DNA from: Streptomyces sp. CB02366
GTDB taxonomy: Bacteria > Actinomycetota > Actinomycetes > Streptomycetales > Streptomycetaceae
DNA length: 64,000 nucleotides
Assembly: GCF_001905905.1 (NCBI RefSeq)
Contig: NZ_LIVT01000004.1
Location: 531,567-595,566, forward strand
Reading direction: 5' to 3'
In this document: positions 9,090-19,099 of the stretch, one piece after another
How positions within the stretch are numbered: position 1 is the stretch's first letter
Layout of the letters: each line of letters opens with the position of its first letter
Notes under the pieces: model-generated
Database searches by the model: none
What the model was told of the DNA's origin: nothing
What the model saw: the letters and a program-made list of their open reading frames with translations, nothing else
Made by a program: the position numbers and the translations under genes

Positions 9090-9399
9090 CTCCTCCTCGC
9101 CCTCGGGGCGGACCGTACGGGCCAGGGCGGTCGAGGCGCGGACGCCCGCCCGGCCCGACCGGGGGCGCGCGAACCGGACGCCGCACGCCCCACGCCCCGT
9201 CAAGATCCACCGAAAGAGCCCCTGGTGACGGTTTCGCGCGCCCACGCGACCCGTCACTCCCCTCGCACACCTCTTGATGTGACGTGCACATGTCGTCACC
9301 CTGTTACCTGACGCCCACCCCACGGAAACCCGGCGTCGCCACCATGGGCGGGCTCGTTCGATCGCCCGCCCACGCACCCCCCACGTCAAGGGAGTTCGC
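9090..9399. other. Intergenic stretch with a 21-nt inverted repeat
   Basis: No convincing gene is seen here. The part nearest the nuclease gene is less GC-rich and holds GTGACG-N9-CGTCAC (9279-9299), a dyad about 100 bp before the start at 9400. It could be an operator or promoter element for the nuclease gene. The rest looks like decayed coding sequence adjoining the permease pseudogene. Confidence 0.35.
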
Positions 9400-10044
9400 A
9401 TGTCCGGAATCTACGCGCGTCGCCTCTCGGTCGCCGCCGCCACCGCCGCACTCGCCGCCACCTCGGCCCTGTTCACCGCCCCGAGCGCCCAGGCCGCGAT
9501 GCCCACCCCGGTCAGCGCCGCGACCGCGCGCACCTACCTCGGCCAGCTCCCCGTGGGCGCGGAGGGTTCGTCCAGCGGCTACAGCCGCGACAAGTTCCCG
9601 CACTGGATCACCCAGTCAGGGGCCTGCAACACCCGTGAGGTCGTCCTCAAGCGGGACGGCACCAACGTGCAGCAGGACTCCTCCTGCGCGGCGGTCAGCG
9701 GCCGTTGGTACTCCCCCTACGACGGCGCGACCTGGAGCGCCGCCTCCGACGTGGACATCGACCACATGGTCCCGCTGGCCGAGGCGTGGCGCTCCGGCGC
9801 GAGCAGCTGGACCAACGCCCAGCGCCAGTCGTTCGCCAACGACCTGACCCGCCCTCAGCTCATCGCGGTCACGGACAACGTGAACCAGGCCAAGGGCGAC
9901 AAGGACCCGGCCGAGTGGATGCCGCCGAGCTCCTCGTACAAGTGCACCTACGTCCGCGCCTGGGTCCACGTCAAGAAGCACTACAACCTGAGCGTGGACT
10001 CCGCCGAGAAGAGCGCGCTGCAGTCGGCCCTGAACGGCTGCTGA
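9400..10044 (+). CDS. Secreted HNH-type nuclease (DUF1524/GmrSD C-terminal-like)
   Basis: The 214-aa protein starts with a clear Sec signal peptide (RRLSVAAATAALAATSALF...SAQA, cleavage near residue 32). The mature part carries the secreted HNH pattern: DVDIDHMVPLAEAW (residues about 117-130) with the catalytic His in DHMVP, then LIAVTDNVNQAKGDKDPAEW with the conserved Asn and Lys. Four cysteines in the mature part could pair. Known relatives are extracellular, metal-dependent, non-specific nucleases. A GGGAG ribosome site precedes ATG 9400. Likely role: extracellular DNA degradation for nutrients or competition. Confidence 0.88.
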   Translation: MSGIYARRLSVAAATAALAATSALFTAPSAQAAMPTPVSAATARTYLGQLPVGAEGSSSGYSRDKFPHWITQSGACNTREVVLKRDGTNVQQDSSCAAVSGRWYSPYDGATWSAASDVDIDHMVPLAEAWRSGASSWTNAQRQSFANDLTRPQLIAVTDNVNQAKGDKDPAEWMPPSSSYKCTYVRAWVHVKKHYNLSVDSAEKSALQSALNGC

Positions 10045-10305
10045 CCGACACGTCGGTGAGGCCGACACCCCGCTGAGGCCGGCGCCCGGGTGAGGCCCGG
10101 CGCGCATCCCGGGCGGCCGTTCGGGGGGCCGCGCACCCCGGGCCGCCGGGCCCGGTGCAGCGCACACCGGGCCGCCGTTCGGGGGCGGGCCGCGCGCCGC
10201 CGCCGGATGCCGCCCGCCGCCGCACCCGCCGGGGCCCGTGCGTCCTCTCCTCGCGTTCTGTACGTTACGGAGCCCATCCGTGACGGCGTCGCGAGGAGAC
10301 AACAC
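10045..10305. other. GC-rich gap with short repeats
   Basis: Between the nuclease and the phosphatase genes, GTGAGGCC-type words recur (10058-10100) and GGGCCGCCG blocks alternate with their complements. This suggests transcription-terminating structure without one clear stem. No gene seen. Confidence 0.35.
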
Positions 10306-12219
<1,914 letters not shown>

Positions 12220-12302
12220 AGTTGCAAGTACTGATGAGGTTTCCCTAACCTCGGCGCTCAGTCGGTTCACGTCCCCACCACGACCGAAGGAGCACACCCC
12301 CC

Positions 12303-12752
12303 ATGCCCGTCCGCTTGAACCAGGCCCAGCCCTACGTCCTCAGCCTCTTCCGCTTCGTCGTCGGCCTGCTGTTCGCCATCCACGGCGCTGCCACGCTCTT
12401 CGGGGCGTTCGGCGGCGACCAGGCGGAGACCGGCGCCTGGCCCGGTTGGTACGCCGCCCTGATCCAGCTGGTCTGCGGCTCGCTGGTCGCCCTCGGCCTC
12501 GGCACCCGTGCCGCCGCCTTCCTCGCCTCGGGATCGATGGCCTACGCGTACTTCAAGGTGCATCAGCCCGAGGCGCTCCTGCCGATCGAGAACGGCGGCG
12601 AGCCCTCGGCGCTGTTCTGCTGGGCGTTCCTGCTGCTCGTCTTCACGGGCCCGGGTGCGGTCGCCCTGGACCGCTTCTTCGGCTCGCGGAACACGACGGC
12701 CGCCACCGAGCACTCCCCTCACCGCGACCAGGCCCGGGCCGTCTCGATCTGA
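12303..12752 (+). CDS. DoxX family membrane protein
   Basis: The 149-aa protein has four hydrophobic segments (LSLFRFVVGLLFAIHGAATL, AALIQLVCGSLVALGL, AAFLASGSMAYAYF, LFCWAFLLLVFTGPGAVALD). The Arg and the HG in helix 1 and the AYFxxHxPEALLP segment are typical of DoxX/DoxD proteins. Such proteins are linked to redox or thiol-stress membrane complexes in actinobacteria. The SOD-like gene is the next gene, convergent, which fits a redox theme but shows no operon link. Confidence 0.88.
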   Translation: MPVRLNQAQPYVLSLFRFVVGLLFAIHGAATLFGAFGGDQAETGAWPGWYAALIQLVCGSLVALGLGTRAAAFLASGSMAYAYFKVHQPEALLPIENGGEPSALFCWAFLLLVFTGPGAVALDRFFGSRNTTAATEHSPHRDQARAVSI

Positions 12753-12797
12753 CCGGTGCGTCGGCCGCCGGGACGGGGCCGGCGGCCGACGCACCGG
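12753..12797. terminator. Bidirectional terminator between doxX and the SOD-like gene
   Basis: A perfect 19-bp stem, 12753-12771 with 12779-12797, and a 7-nt loop starts right after the DoxX stop codon. It lies between convergent genes and is the strongest hairpin in this part of the window. Confidence 0.8.
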
Positions 12798-12892
12798 ATC
12801 ACGGAACTACGGAATTACCGGGCTACCGGAACGTACGCCGGCCACCTCGTACCCGGGCAGACGGATCGCGCACCCGGAGTGTGAGGGCCCGG

Positions 12893-13858
12893 TCACCCCC
12901 GGGGCCCGAACGGGACCGTGAAGCAGGCGGCCCGCTCCCCCGCACCGCCCTGGCGGTCGTGGATGATCACCGACCGGGCTCCACCCTCCCGGAATCCCCA
13001 GTCCTGCAGGGCCAGCGCCCTCCCGTCGCCGTCCTCGTCCGTCCGGAAGTCGAGCCACACCTCGTTGACCGGGTCGGCGGTCGCCGCCGGGCGGTGCTGA
13101 TAGTGCGGCCCGGCAGCGGCGGGGTCGGCGCCGCACGGCGAGGTGTGCACGTGCATCCCGTAGGCGTGGCCGGGCACGAGCCCGCGCAACCGGGCTTCGA
13201 CCCGGGTGCCGGACGGGTCCGCGAGTTCCGTGACCTCGACGCGCGCCCCGGCCGGCACCAACCGGGTGTCGTACGTCAACGCGTCGGACGGCACGAAGGA
13301 GCCGGGCGGCGAGAACACCCCCGCCGCCCGCCTCCACGAACTCCCGCCCACGGTGACACCGTCGTCCCTGCGACTCGGGTCTCCCCCGCGGCCTGGCCGC
13401 TGCGCCGGGGCCGCCGCAGCGGAAACACTGTGCGCGCCGTGGTCGGCATGGCCGGCGGGAGCGGTGAACGTGCCGCCGGCGCCCGCTCCGTGGGCGACGG
13501 CGGCACCGCAGACAAGCGTTACCAGGGCCACCGCGCCCACCAGCACGCCCGGCACCCGCAGGCCCCCCGCGCTCACACCCGAGGCCGCAGGCAGTCCCCG
13601 GACCGGGCTCTGGGCCGAGGCCGGAGCCGGCGGCGAGGCCGGGCCCTGGGCCGGGTCCGGGGTCGGGCCCTGGGCCGGGGGAACCGCACCGTCCAGGACC
13701 CGGGAGGCCCCACCGTCCGCGGCTCGGAAAGCCCTGCGTCCGGCCTCCGCACCGCGCCGGCCCCCCATGGCGGCGGCCCCCTCACGCCGGACCGCATTCC
13801 GCCGTCCGGAAGTCGGGTGCGCCGCGCCGTGTCCCCTGCGTACCATCCATGCCGTCAT
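12893..13858 (-). CDS. Membrane-anchored Cu/Zn superoxide dismutase-like protein
   Basis: The 321-aa protein starts at ATG 13858 behind GAGGAG. A Pro/Ala-rich cytoplasmic N-terminus of about 115 aa precedes one membrane segment (VPGVLVGAVALVTLVCGAAVAHGAG). The outer part has the Cu/Zn SOD (CHRD-like) fold signature: YGMHVHTSPCGADPAAAGPHYQH provides the clustered His ligands and the disulfide Cys, and SVIIHDRQGG gives a late His. A second Cys in AACFTVPFG may close the disulfide. Loop spacing is shorter than in classical SodC and the catalytic Arg region is not obvious, so a copper-binding but weakly active protein is possible. Exposed outside the membrane. Confidence 0.8.
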   Translation of the reverse strand: MTAWMVRRGHGAAHPTSGRRNAVRREGAAAMGGRRGAEAGRRAFRAADGGASRVLDGAVPPAQGPTPDPAQGPASPPAPASAQSPVRGLPAASGVSAGGLRVPGVLVGAVALVTLVCGAAVAHGAGAGGTFTAPAGHADHGAHSVSAAAAPAQRPGRGGDPSRRDDGVTVGGSSWRRAAGVFSPPGSFVPSDALTYDTRLVPAGARVEVTELADPSGTRVEARLRGLVPGHAYGMHVHTSPCGADPAAAGPHYQHRPAATADPVNEVWLDFRTDEDGDGRALALQDWGFREGGARSVIIHDRQGGAGERAACFTVPFGPRG

Positions 13859-14055
13859 ACGCTGCTCCTCGTCCGTGCCGGTTCGTTCTCCCCGCCTAAC
13901 GGGGACACGGCCTGAAGGTGTACGCGACCTGTACAACACCACCGCCCTGGGCGATGGCCGAAGGACCCTCACGCGTACGCTGTAAAGCTGAACCTGCCGC
14001 TCCTGCCGCTCCCCTGCGACGTCGCGGCGTTGACACGATCGGGGAGTAGTAGACG

Positions 14056-14889
14056 GTGCTGGAGAGTGTGGGCGCGCTGACCAGCAGCCCATGGATCTAC
14101 GCGGTGGTCGCCCTCTCCGTCCTCCTGGACGTCTTCCTGCCCCTGCTGCCCAGCGGCGTCCTCGTCGTCACGGCCGCCACGGCGGCGGCCGCGGGCTCCA
14201 CGACCGTGAGCGGCGCGGGGGGAGGCGCCGGGGGCCAGGTCCCCTCGCTCGTCGTCCTGGTCCTGTGCGCGGCCACCGCCTCGGTGCTCGGCGACCTCGT
14301 CGCGTACCGGGTCGCCTGGCGCGGAGGAGACCGCCTGGACCGGGCCATCGCCCGCTCCCGGCGCCTCACCACCGCGCAGGAACGTCTCGGCGCGGCGCTG
14401 AGCCGGGGCGGCGGGGCGCTGGTGATCATCGCCCGGTTCGCTCCGGCGGGCCGCTCCGTGGTCTCGCTCGGCGCGGGCGCCGCCCACCGCAGGAAGCGGG
14501 ACTTCCTGCCGTGGTCCGCACTGGCGGGGGTGGCCTGGGCCGGTTACAGCACGGGGCTCGGCTACTTCGGCGGCCGGTGGCTGGGCTCGACGTGGTTCGG
14601 CACGGCCGTTTCGGTGCTGGCCCTGTTCGCGGCGGGCGCGCTGGCCGCGTTCATGGTGAAGCGCCGCCCGGCCACGGCGTCCGCGCCGGGGGTGGCCATG
14701 GCAACGGGCCCCGTGCCCGAGGGCGCGGACCCCGGAAGCGAAACGCGAACCGACCTCGCAGCCACCCCCGTGCAGCGCTCGGCGGCCACCGCCCCGGCCG
14801 CACCGCCGACGTCATCGCCGCTCGTGTCCGTACCCGCACCGGTGCCGTTTCCGGCCCCCGCCCCCCTGAGCGAGCCGTCAGCGCGCTGA
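14056..14889 (+). CDS. DedA/VTT family membrane protein
   Basis: The 277-aa product starts with GTG 14056 (GGGGAG about 9 nt upstream). It shows the DedA pattern: an N-terminal helix with DVFLPLLPSGVLVV, a re-entrant loop, then GDLVAYRVAWRGGDRLD, ARFAPAGRSVVSLGAGAAHRRKRDFLPWSALAGVAWAGYSTGLGYFGG, and a last helix. The conserved F/R-P-G-R motif near residue 135 is present as RFAPAGR. DedA proteins work as lipid scramblases or flippases that recycle undecaprenyl phosphate or PE. The last 70 residues are a disordered Ala/Pro/Thr tail. Promoter space is shared with the divergent SOD-like gene. Confidence 0.88.
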   Translation: MLESVGALTSSPWIYAVVALSVLLDVFLPLLPSGVLVVTAATAAAAGSTTVSGAGGGAGGQVPSLVVLVLCAATASVLGDLVAYRVAWRGGDRLDRAIARSRRLTTAQERLGAALSRGGGALVIIARFAPAGRSVVSLGAGAAHRRKRDFLPWSALAGVAWAGYSTGLGYFGGRWLGSTWFGTAVSVLALFAAGALAAFMVKRRPATASAPGVAMATGPVPEGADPGSETRTDLAATPVQRSAATAPAAPPTSSPLVSVPAPVPFPAPAPLSEPSAR

Positions 14890-15097
14890 CGGAGGGCAGG
14901 CGGCGGCAGGACGCCTCTCATGCGTCCGCCGCACACCACACCGACCCCCGGCAGCCGCGCGCAGCCACCCCCTCACCGCCCCCGCACCGCAAGGGCGGGC
15001 TTCCGGCAGGGCGGCTTTCCGGAGGGGCGAGTTTCCGGAGGGGCCGCTTCCCGGGGCGGGCCTGGCTTCCGGGAGCGGGCCGGCCTCCCCCTGAGAC
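14890..15097. repeat. Degenerate TTCCGGAGGGGC repeats between convergent genes
   Basis: Between the DedA and DUF2277 stops, the word GGGCGGGCTTCCGGCAGGGCG and variants of TTCCGGAGGGGC recur about five times from 14993 to 15075. No protein is seen. The repeats may form alternative hairpins and end transcription from both sides. Confidence 0.45.
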
Positions 15098-15319
15098 TCA
15101 GTCCCGCGCCGTGCCCCGTACCACCAGCCCGTCGAGCAGCTTCATCGTGGCGGCGGTGATCTCGTCGACGGCCTGGTCGAAGACCTCCCGGTTGTGTGCG
15201 GCGGGCGCGCGGAAGCCGGAGACCTTGCGTACGTACTGGAGGGCGGCGGCCCGCATGTCCTCCTCGGTGGCCTCTTCGGGGAGGGCGGGCGGTCGGAGCG
15301 TCTTGATACTGCGGCACAT
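15098..15319 (-). CDS. DUF2277 family small protein
   Basis: The 73-aa product starting at ATG 15319 has the typical DUF2277 opening MCRSIKTLRPP, then EEDMRAAALQYVRKVSGFRAPAAHNREVFD. These match the family along its whole length. Function unknown; soluble, mostly helical. A longer frame upstream to 15424 is less likely because conserved sequence begins at MCRSI. Confidence 0.85.
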   Translation of the reverse strand: MCRSIKTLRPPALPEEATEEDMRAAALQYVRKVSGFRAPAAHNREVFDQAVDEITAATMKLLDGLVVRGTARD

Positions 15320-15439
15320 GTCTCCAGTGTGGACCGCCTCACTGACAACCGGCAGCCGTCCCCGACACGGCGGACGCGTCGGTCCGACCGGCTCCGCCGC
15401 ACCGGCGCCGACGGCCTCCGCCACGCCGGGGTCCTCGCC

Positions 15440-15904
15440 TCAGCCGGTCCGCCCCGGGGCGTCCGCGTCGGACCGGTCGGTGCACAGGGCCCAGATGACG
15501 AAGACGTCGATCGCGATGGTGACGATGGCCCAGACCGGGGTGTACGGGAGCCACATGAAGTTGGCGACGATGTTCAGGGAGGCGAGCATGACGCCCGCCA
15601 CGCGGGCCCAGGTCGCGCCTTTCAGGATGCCCACGCCCACGAGCACGAGGATCACGCCGAGGACGAGGTGGATCCAGCCCCACGAGGTCACGTCGAACTT
15701 GAAGACGTAATCGTTGATCCGCGTGTAGACGTCGTTCGAGGCGATGCCCGTGATGCCTTTCAGCACCCCGAGGATGCCGTCCACGAGGAGCAGGACACCG
15801 GCGAACATCGTTCCTCCGGCGGCCCAGGGGCTGCCGGAGCGTTCGCCGGGCGGAGGTGCGGCGGGCCGTGAGGCACCCGGTGCGGGTGTGTCGAACTGGG
15901 ACAT
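15440..15904 (-). CDS. DUF7144-like four-helix membrane protein
   Basis: The 154-aa protein has a short Pro/Gly-rich N-terminus and four membrane helices (GTMFAGVLLLVDGILGVLKG, WIHLVLGVILVLVGVGILKG, ARVAGVMLASLNIVANFMWL, WAIVTIAIDVFVIWALC). A conserved-looking DVYTRINDYVFKFDVTSWGW loop lies between helices 1 and 2. This matches a common actinobacterial family of unknown function. The AAAGGAG ribosome site overlaps the stop of the upstream small ORF, implying co-transcription with 16260-15916. Confidence 0.8.
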   Translation of the reverse strand: MSQFDTPAPGASRPAAPPPGERSGSPWAAGGTMFAGVLLLVDGILGVLKGITGIASNDVYTRINDYVFKFDVTSWGWIHLVLGVILVLVGVGILKGATWARVAGVMLASLNIVANFMWLPYTPVWAIVTIAIDVFVIWALCTDRSDADAPGRTG

Positions 15905-15915
15905 GTGAGCTCCTT

Positions 15916-16260
15916 TCACAGGGCGCCGACCGGGACGCCGCGTCCTTGGGCGTCGACGGTGAGTGCTGCCCCCTCCACGTGGTGGTTCACGGCGCCGATC
16001 GGACGCACGGTCCCCCGTGCGCGGCACGAGAAGACAGCGGAGAGGGCGGGCGGCAGATGGTTGACGGGGTGGCCTCGCACCAGCACCACCCGGGTTCCGG
16101 AGCGCGTCCCGACCCGCCGCCCGCCGCCGACGCGGCGGCTCACGATCCGGTCCGGCGCCAACGCGCGTCGTGCCGCGTCCGGAGGCTCGTCCCCCGCCGT
16201 GCGGTAGCCGAGCGGCGGTTCGATGGGGACGCTCTCGCATGCCGTACGACGACGTTTCAC
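15916..16260 (-). CDS. Hypothetical protein, weakly supported
   Basis: A 114-aa frame begins with GTG 16260, 4 nt after the stop of the 72-aa gene, and ends 11 nt before the next start. Third positions are mostly G/C and the tight spacing suggests translational coupling in a three-gene run. The sequence is basic and Pro/Val-rich, with a single Cys in FSCRARG, and shows no domain I recognise. It could still be a chance frame. Confidence 0.45.
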   Translation of the reverse strand: MKRRRTACESVPIEPPLGYRTAGDEPPDAARRALAPDRIVSRRVGGGRRVGTRSGTRVVLVRGHPVNHLPPALSAVFSCRARGTVRPIGAVNHHVEGAALTVDAQGRGVPVGAL

Positions 16261-16264
16261 AGGA

Positions 16265-16483
16265 TCATCCCCAGGTGTCGAGGTCGCCGCCGCGCCATTC
16301 GATCAGGCCGGGCCGGTCGAGCTCGACGACTTCGTCGGGCCCCGGGGCGAACCCGGCGGCTCGCAGCAGCGCGGCCACCTCGCCCCGCCCGTGGGCCAGG
16401 CCCACGATCCGCCCGTGGACGGTGACCCGCCGCCCTCCGGTCGGGGAAGGCGGATGGACGATGACGGGCGGGTGCTTCGCCAT
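16265..16483 (-). CDS. Small conserved hypothetical protein
   Basis: The 72-aa product (MAKHPPVIVHPPSPTGGRRV...RIVGLAHGRGEVAALLRAAGF...VIEWRGG-type end) resembles small Streptomyces proteins I have seen before a WRGG terminus, but I cannot name a family. The sequence alternates a beta-like opening (RRVTVHGRIVG) with a helix (EVAALLRAAGF), as in a tiny ligand- or nucleic-acid-binding fold. It is first in a run of three minus-strand genes. Confidence 0.7.
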   Translation of the reverse strand: MAKHPPVIVHPPSPTGGRRVTVHGRIVGLAHGRGEVAALLRAAGFAPGPDEVVELDRPGLIEWRGGDLDTWG

Positions 16484-16642
16484 GCCTCCACGGTGCCCCG
16501 AGCACCGCCTCAGCGCATCCCGAGGGGCCGGTTCCGTGACCGGCCCCGGCGGCCGGGCCGGTCACGGAACCGGCCCCGCGGAGACGGGCGTCCCCTCTGA
16601 CATTCCCACGAACGATCATGAACGCCCACGGAGGACCCGCCC

Positions 16643-17266
16643 ATGACGGCAACCGCCGCCCGCTACCTGTACATCACCCGCCACGCACAGGCGACCCCGG
16701 ACGAGAGCTCCCTGACCGATGTGGGCCGCCGCCAGGCCGCCCTGCTCGGGGAACGGCTCTCCGGGGCCCCGATCACGGCGATCCACCACGGTCCGCTGCC
16801 GCGCGCCGAGGAGACGGCGCGACTGATCGGCGAACACCTGGCGGGGGCCCGTCTGCTGAGGTCCGACCCGGCGGGCGACTACATCCCGTACCTGCCGCGC
16901 CGGGAGGAGTTGCCGGCGGAGTCGGCCGACGAGACGCTCGCCCGGCTGGCCGGGTTCCCGGCGGCCGAGCGGGAGCAGGGCCCCGGGCTGGCGCAGGAGG
17001 CCCTCGCGCGGTTCACGGGACCGGCCGAGGGCGACGAGCCCCGCCACGAACTCCTCGTCACCCACAACTTCCTCGTGGGCTGGCTCGTCCGGGCCGCGCT
17101 GGAGGCCCCGCCCCACCGCTGGCTGGGCCTCAATCACGCCAACGCCGCGCTGACGGTCATCCGTTACGCGCCGGGCCGCCCGCCGGGCCTGCTGCTGTAC
17201 AACGACACCGGCCACCTGCCGGCCGAACTCCGCTGGTCCGGATTCCCGCCCGAGCTGCACGTCTGA
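16643..17266 (+). CDS. Histidine phosphatase family protein
   Basis: The 207-aa protein has the phosphoglycerate-mutase-like active site YITRHAQATPDE, with the RHG motif as RHA and the nucleophilic His at residue 14. The second His is in ELLVTHNFLVGWLV, and the PRAEETARLIGEHL helix contains the conserved Arg. A GGAGGA ribosome site lies 7 nt before ATG 16643. Known members dephosphorylate small metabolites or phosphoproteins; substrate here unknown. The lysine-free RHA variant is common in actinobacteria. Confidence 0.88.
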   Translation: MTATAARYLYITRHAQATPDESSLTDVGRRQAALLGERLSGAPITAIHHGPLPRAEETARLIGEHLAGARLLRSDPAGDYIPYLPRREELPAESADETLARLAGFPAAEREQGPGLAQEALARFTGPAEGDEPRHELLVTHNFLVGWLVRAALEAPPHRWLGLNHANAALTVIRYAPGRPPGLLLYNDTGHLPAELRWSGFPPELHV

Positions 17267-17583
17267 CCGAGACCGCGCTGGGTCGGACCGTACGGACGCG
17301 GGCGCCCTGCGGGACCGCCCCGAAGCACGGGAACGGGCGGGGACGCGACGGCGCCCCCCATCACGGTCGTCCGCCCATCGGCCTCGGGAAACCGCCCCCA
17401 GGCGGCCTCCCGCAGGATCTCCGCCAGCATCTGCCCCATGAAGCACCATCGTGCGACCTGTCGTTCGTTCGAACGCCGCCCTCGTGTCCCCCGGTTCCAG
17501 AAACACAGGCCTGCACACCGGGCCAAACCCCGGACGAAGGAACGACGAAGGCCCCCGATCCTGATGGACCGGGGCCTCGCGCC
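17267..17583. other. Intergenic stretch before the tRNA fragment
   Basis: No gene recognised. The right end (17548-17578) holds an imperfect hairpin, GGCCCCCGATCC with GGACCGGGGCC around TGAT. It resembles a tRNA terminator and lies next to the truncated tRNA-Val copy, as expected if it once followed an intact tRNA gene on the minus strand. Confidence 0.5.
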
Positions 17584-17614
17584 GGTGGGCGCGGACGGTT
17601 TCGAACCGCCGACA
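17584..17614 (-). repeat. Truncated copy of the tRNA-Val 3' end (candidate att site)
   Basis: These 31 bp are identical to 19101-19131, the acceptor/T-arm half of tRNA-Val(UAC). The copy stops at the anticodon stem, so it is not a functional tRNA. Direct repeats of a tRNA 3' end are the usual mark of site-specific integration. The sequence between the copies holds the HNH gene. Confidence 0.75.
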
Positions 17615-17734
17615 CCTGGTGGGGAAGCTCGGCCGGAGGCAGCCAAGCCTCTGGCGGGCCCGGCCGTGACTGCCCTCCAGGGTTCTCCGGGGCTGCGGTT
17701 GGCCACCGAGGTTGATGTCGGCAATGGAGTCAGT

Positions 17735-18799
17735 TCACAGCTTCGGCATCTGCTCGTCGGCTGCCTTGCGCGGTCGCGTCAAAGCCGCCGCGGCACGCCT
17801 GTCGTCTGCATGCTTCTGCTCTATCGAGGCTCGCAGCTCCCCCGGGGTCGGCCATGGCGCACGCCGGTGGATCATGCGGTGACAGTTGGCGCAGATGAGG
17901 GCGAGATCGCTGAGCTTGGTGCGGCCCTCCCCCGCTACATGGAGCGGAAGGACGTGATGGCACTCGATGTATCCGGTGCCGCGGTCCCCGTAGACCTTCT
18001 CGAAGTCGAAGCCGCACGCTTCACAAGCGAGCTGTCCGCCCCGCTGAAGAACAGAAGCGATCTTCTTCTTGCGCAAGCCCTTGTTCCGTTCACGCGCCCT
18101 GTGGCGGCGCATGAGCAGCCGGCCCTCCGGCGCGCTGAAGTCGTCGCCGAACTCCTCGTCCTCAGTCGGCGCGAAGGACTGCAATTCGCCAGTCGCGATA
18201 CCCTGACGGATCAGCCGCGCCGCTTCGGCCATCTCTTGTGGCCGGGCAAGGAACTCGTGCAACACAGCGACATCCAGGGCTCCGCCCTTCGTGGGCTTCC
18301 CCCGGTATTCCGGGTGGCGGGTGGCGATGTCGAACGTCTTGCGGGCGACGCCGTTGGAGTTGCGGAACTTGTCGTTGCGGTCCGCCTCTGCGTGGATGGG
18401 AAGCAACTGGAGGAGGGCAGACAACTCCGCCACCCGGCTGTCCTCGGCGTCCAGTCCCTTCCAATCGTTCTCCATTACCAGGTCGCAGGCAAGAACGATC
18501 TCGTCACGGGCCCAGTCCGGATTCTGGATGGCCTTGACCTGGAAGCCCACTCGCTTGAGCCACGCCGCGGCATGATCCTTGCCGCCGCTGAACTCGTCCC
18601 GTGTGAGGGCCCGCCCCTGATCCCACTGGTGGGCCACCCCCGCGACGGCCTTGGAGTCGTACTCCTGGCCCTCGTGGACCAACACGTAGGACCGTGCCTC
18701 CCCGAAGCCGTACTTCGTCAGGAAGGCTTCACGCCCCAACTTGTCGTGCTCCCCCAGGGCCTTGAGCACGGACTCTCGCGTGATCGCTCCTTTTCGCAT
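17735..18799 (-). CDS. McrA-like HNH restriction endonuclease with ScoMcrA-type head domain
   Basis: The 354-aa product starts at ATG 18799. Residues 1-90 (ITRESVLKALGEHDKLGR, KYGFGEARSYVLVHEGQEYDSK, FSGGKDHAAAWLKRVGF) match the N-terminal head domain I know from ScoMcrA-type type IV enzymes. A helical middle part follows (DWARDEIVLACDLVMENDWKGL). Residues 255-312 are a zinc-type HNH: C259, C262, ECHHVLPLHV with H281/H282, then C303, C306, H307 and H311. Unlike full-length ScoMcrA (about 630 aa), no SRA or sulfur-binding domain is evident. Inferred role: restriction of modified (methylated or phosphorothioated) foreign DNA. Lower GC suggests recent transfer. No methylase is nearby, as expected for type IV. 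Confidence 0.85.
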   Translation of the reverse strand: MRKGAITRESVLKALGEHDKLGREAFLTKYGFGEARSYVLVHEGQEYDSKAVAGVAHQWDQGRALTRDEFSGGKDHAAAWLKRVGFQVKAIQNPDWARDEIVLACDLVMENDWKGLDAEDSRVAELSALLQLLPIHAEADRNDKFRNSNGVARKTFDIATRHPEYRGKPTKGGALDVAVLHEFLARPQEMAEAARLIRQGIATGELQSFAPTEDEEFGDDFSAPEGRLLMRRHRARERNKGLRKKKIASVLQRGGQLACEACGFDFEKVYGDRGTGYIECHHVLPLHVAGEGRTKLSDLALICANCHRMIHRRAPWPTPGELRASIEQKHADDRRAAAALTRPRKAADEQMPKL

Positions 18800-19099
18800 A
18801 AGACGATCGTAGGGGTGCCTACTGACAACACCCCCGCGTCCACAAGAAGCACCGTAGCGGCGCATGGCCTGTTCTGTAGGCTCGCACATCGTTCGAGGCC
18901 TCCCCGTCAAGGAAGATTGCACCAGCACCCCATGAGAACGTGACCGAGGCGAGATCGCCGAGCGGGCTGAACCGCAGCCGTCGAGCCACTTGGACCGCAT
19001 GGTGAAGCGGCAGCCTCCCGACCGTGGGTGGCCGCGTCCGTTGATGTCGGAAGTGGATGCCGAAGACCCCCAGCCGTGATCGGCTGGGGGTCTTCGTGC
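18800..19099. other. Gap between the HNH gene and tRNA-Val, with the tRNA terminator
   Basis: No gene seen. Next to the tRNA, GACCCCCAGCCG and CGGCTGGGGGTC (19068-19094) form a perfect 12-bp stem, with a TCTTC run on the minus strand's 3' side. This is the likely tRNA-Val terminator. The word TTGATGTCGG occurs at 19041 and again at 17712, near the opposite end of the island. Confidence 0.6.
19068..19094 (-). terminator. tRNA-Val terminator
   Basis: A perfect 12-bp stem with a 3-nt loop lies 6 nt downstream of the tRNA CCA end on the minus strand. Confidence 0.75.

Noticed and set aside
15905..16207. Plus-strand 100-aa frame opposite the small gene run
   Set aside because: The minus strand has tight spacing and ribosome-site overlap with its neighbours; the plus frame has no start signal.
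17584..17614. A second functional tRNA-Val gene
   Set aside because: Only the 3' 31 bp are present. The anticodon loop, D-arm and 5' acceptor strand are absent.
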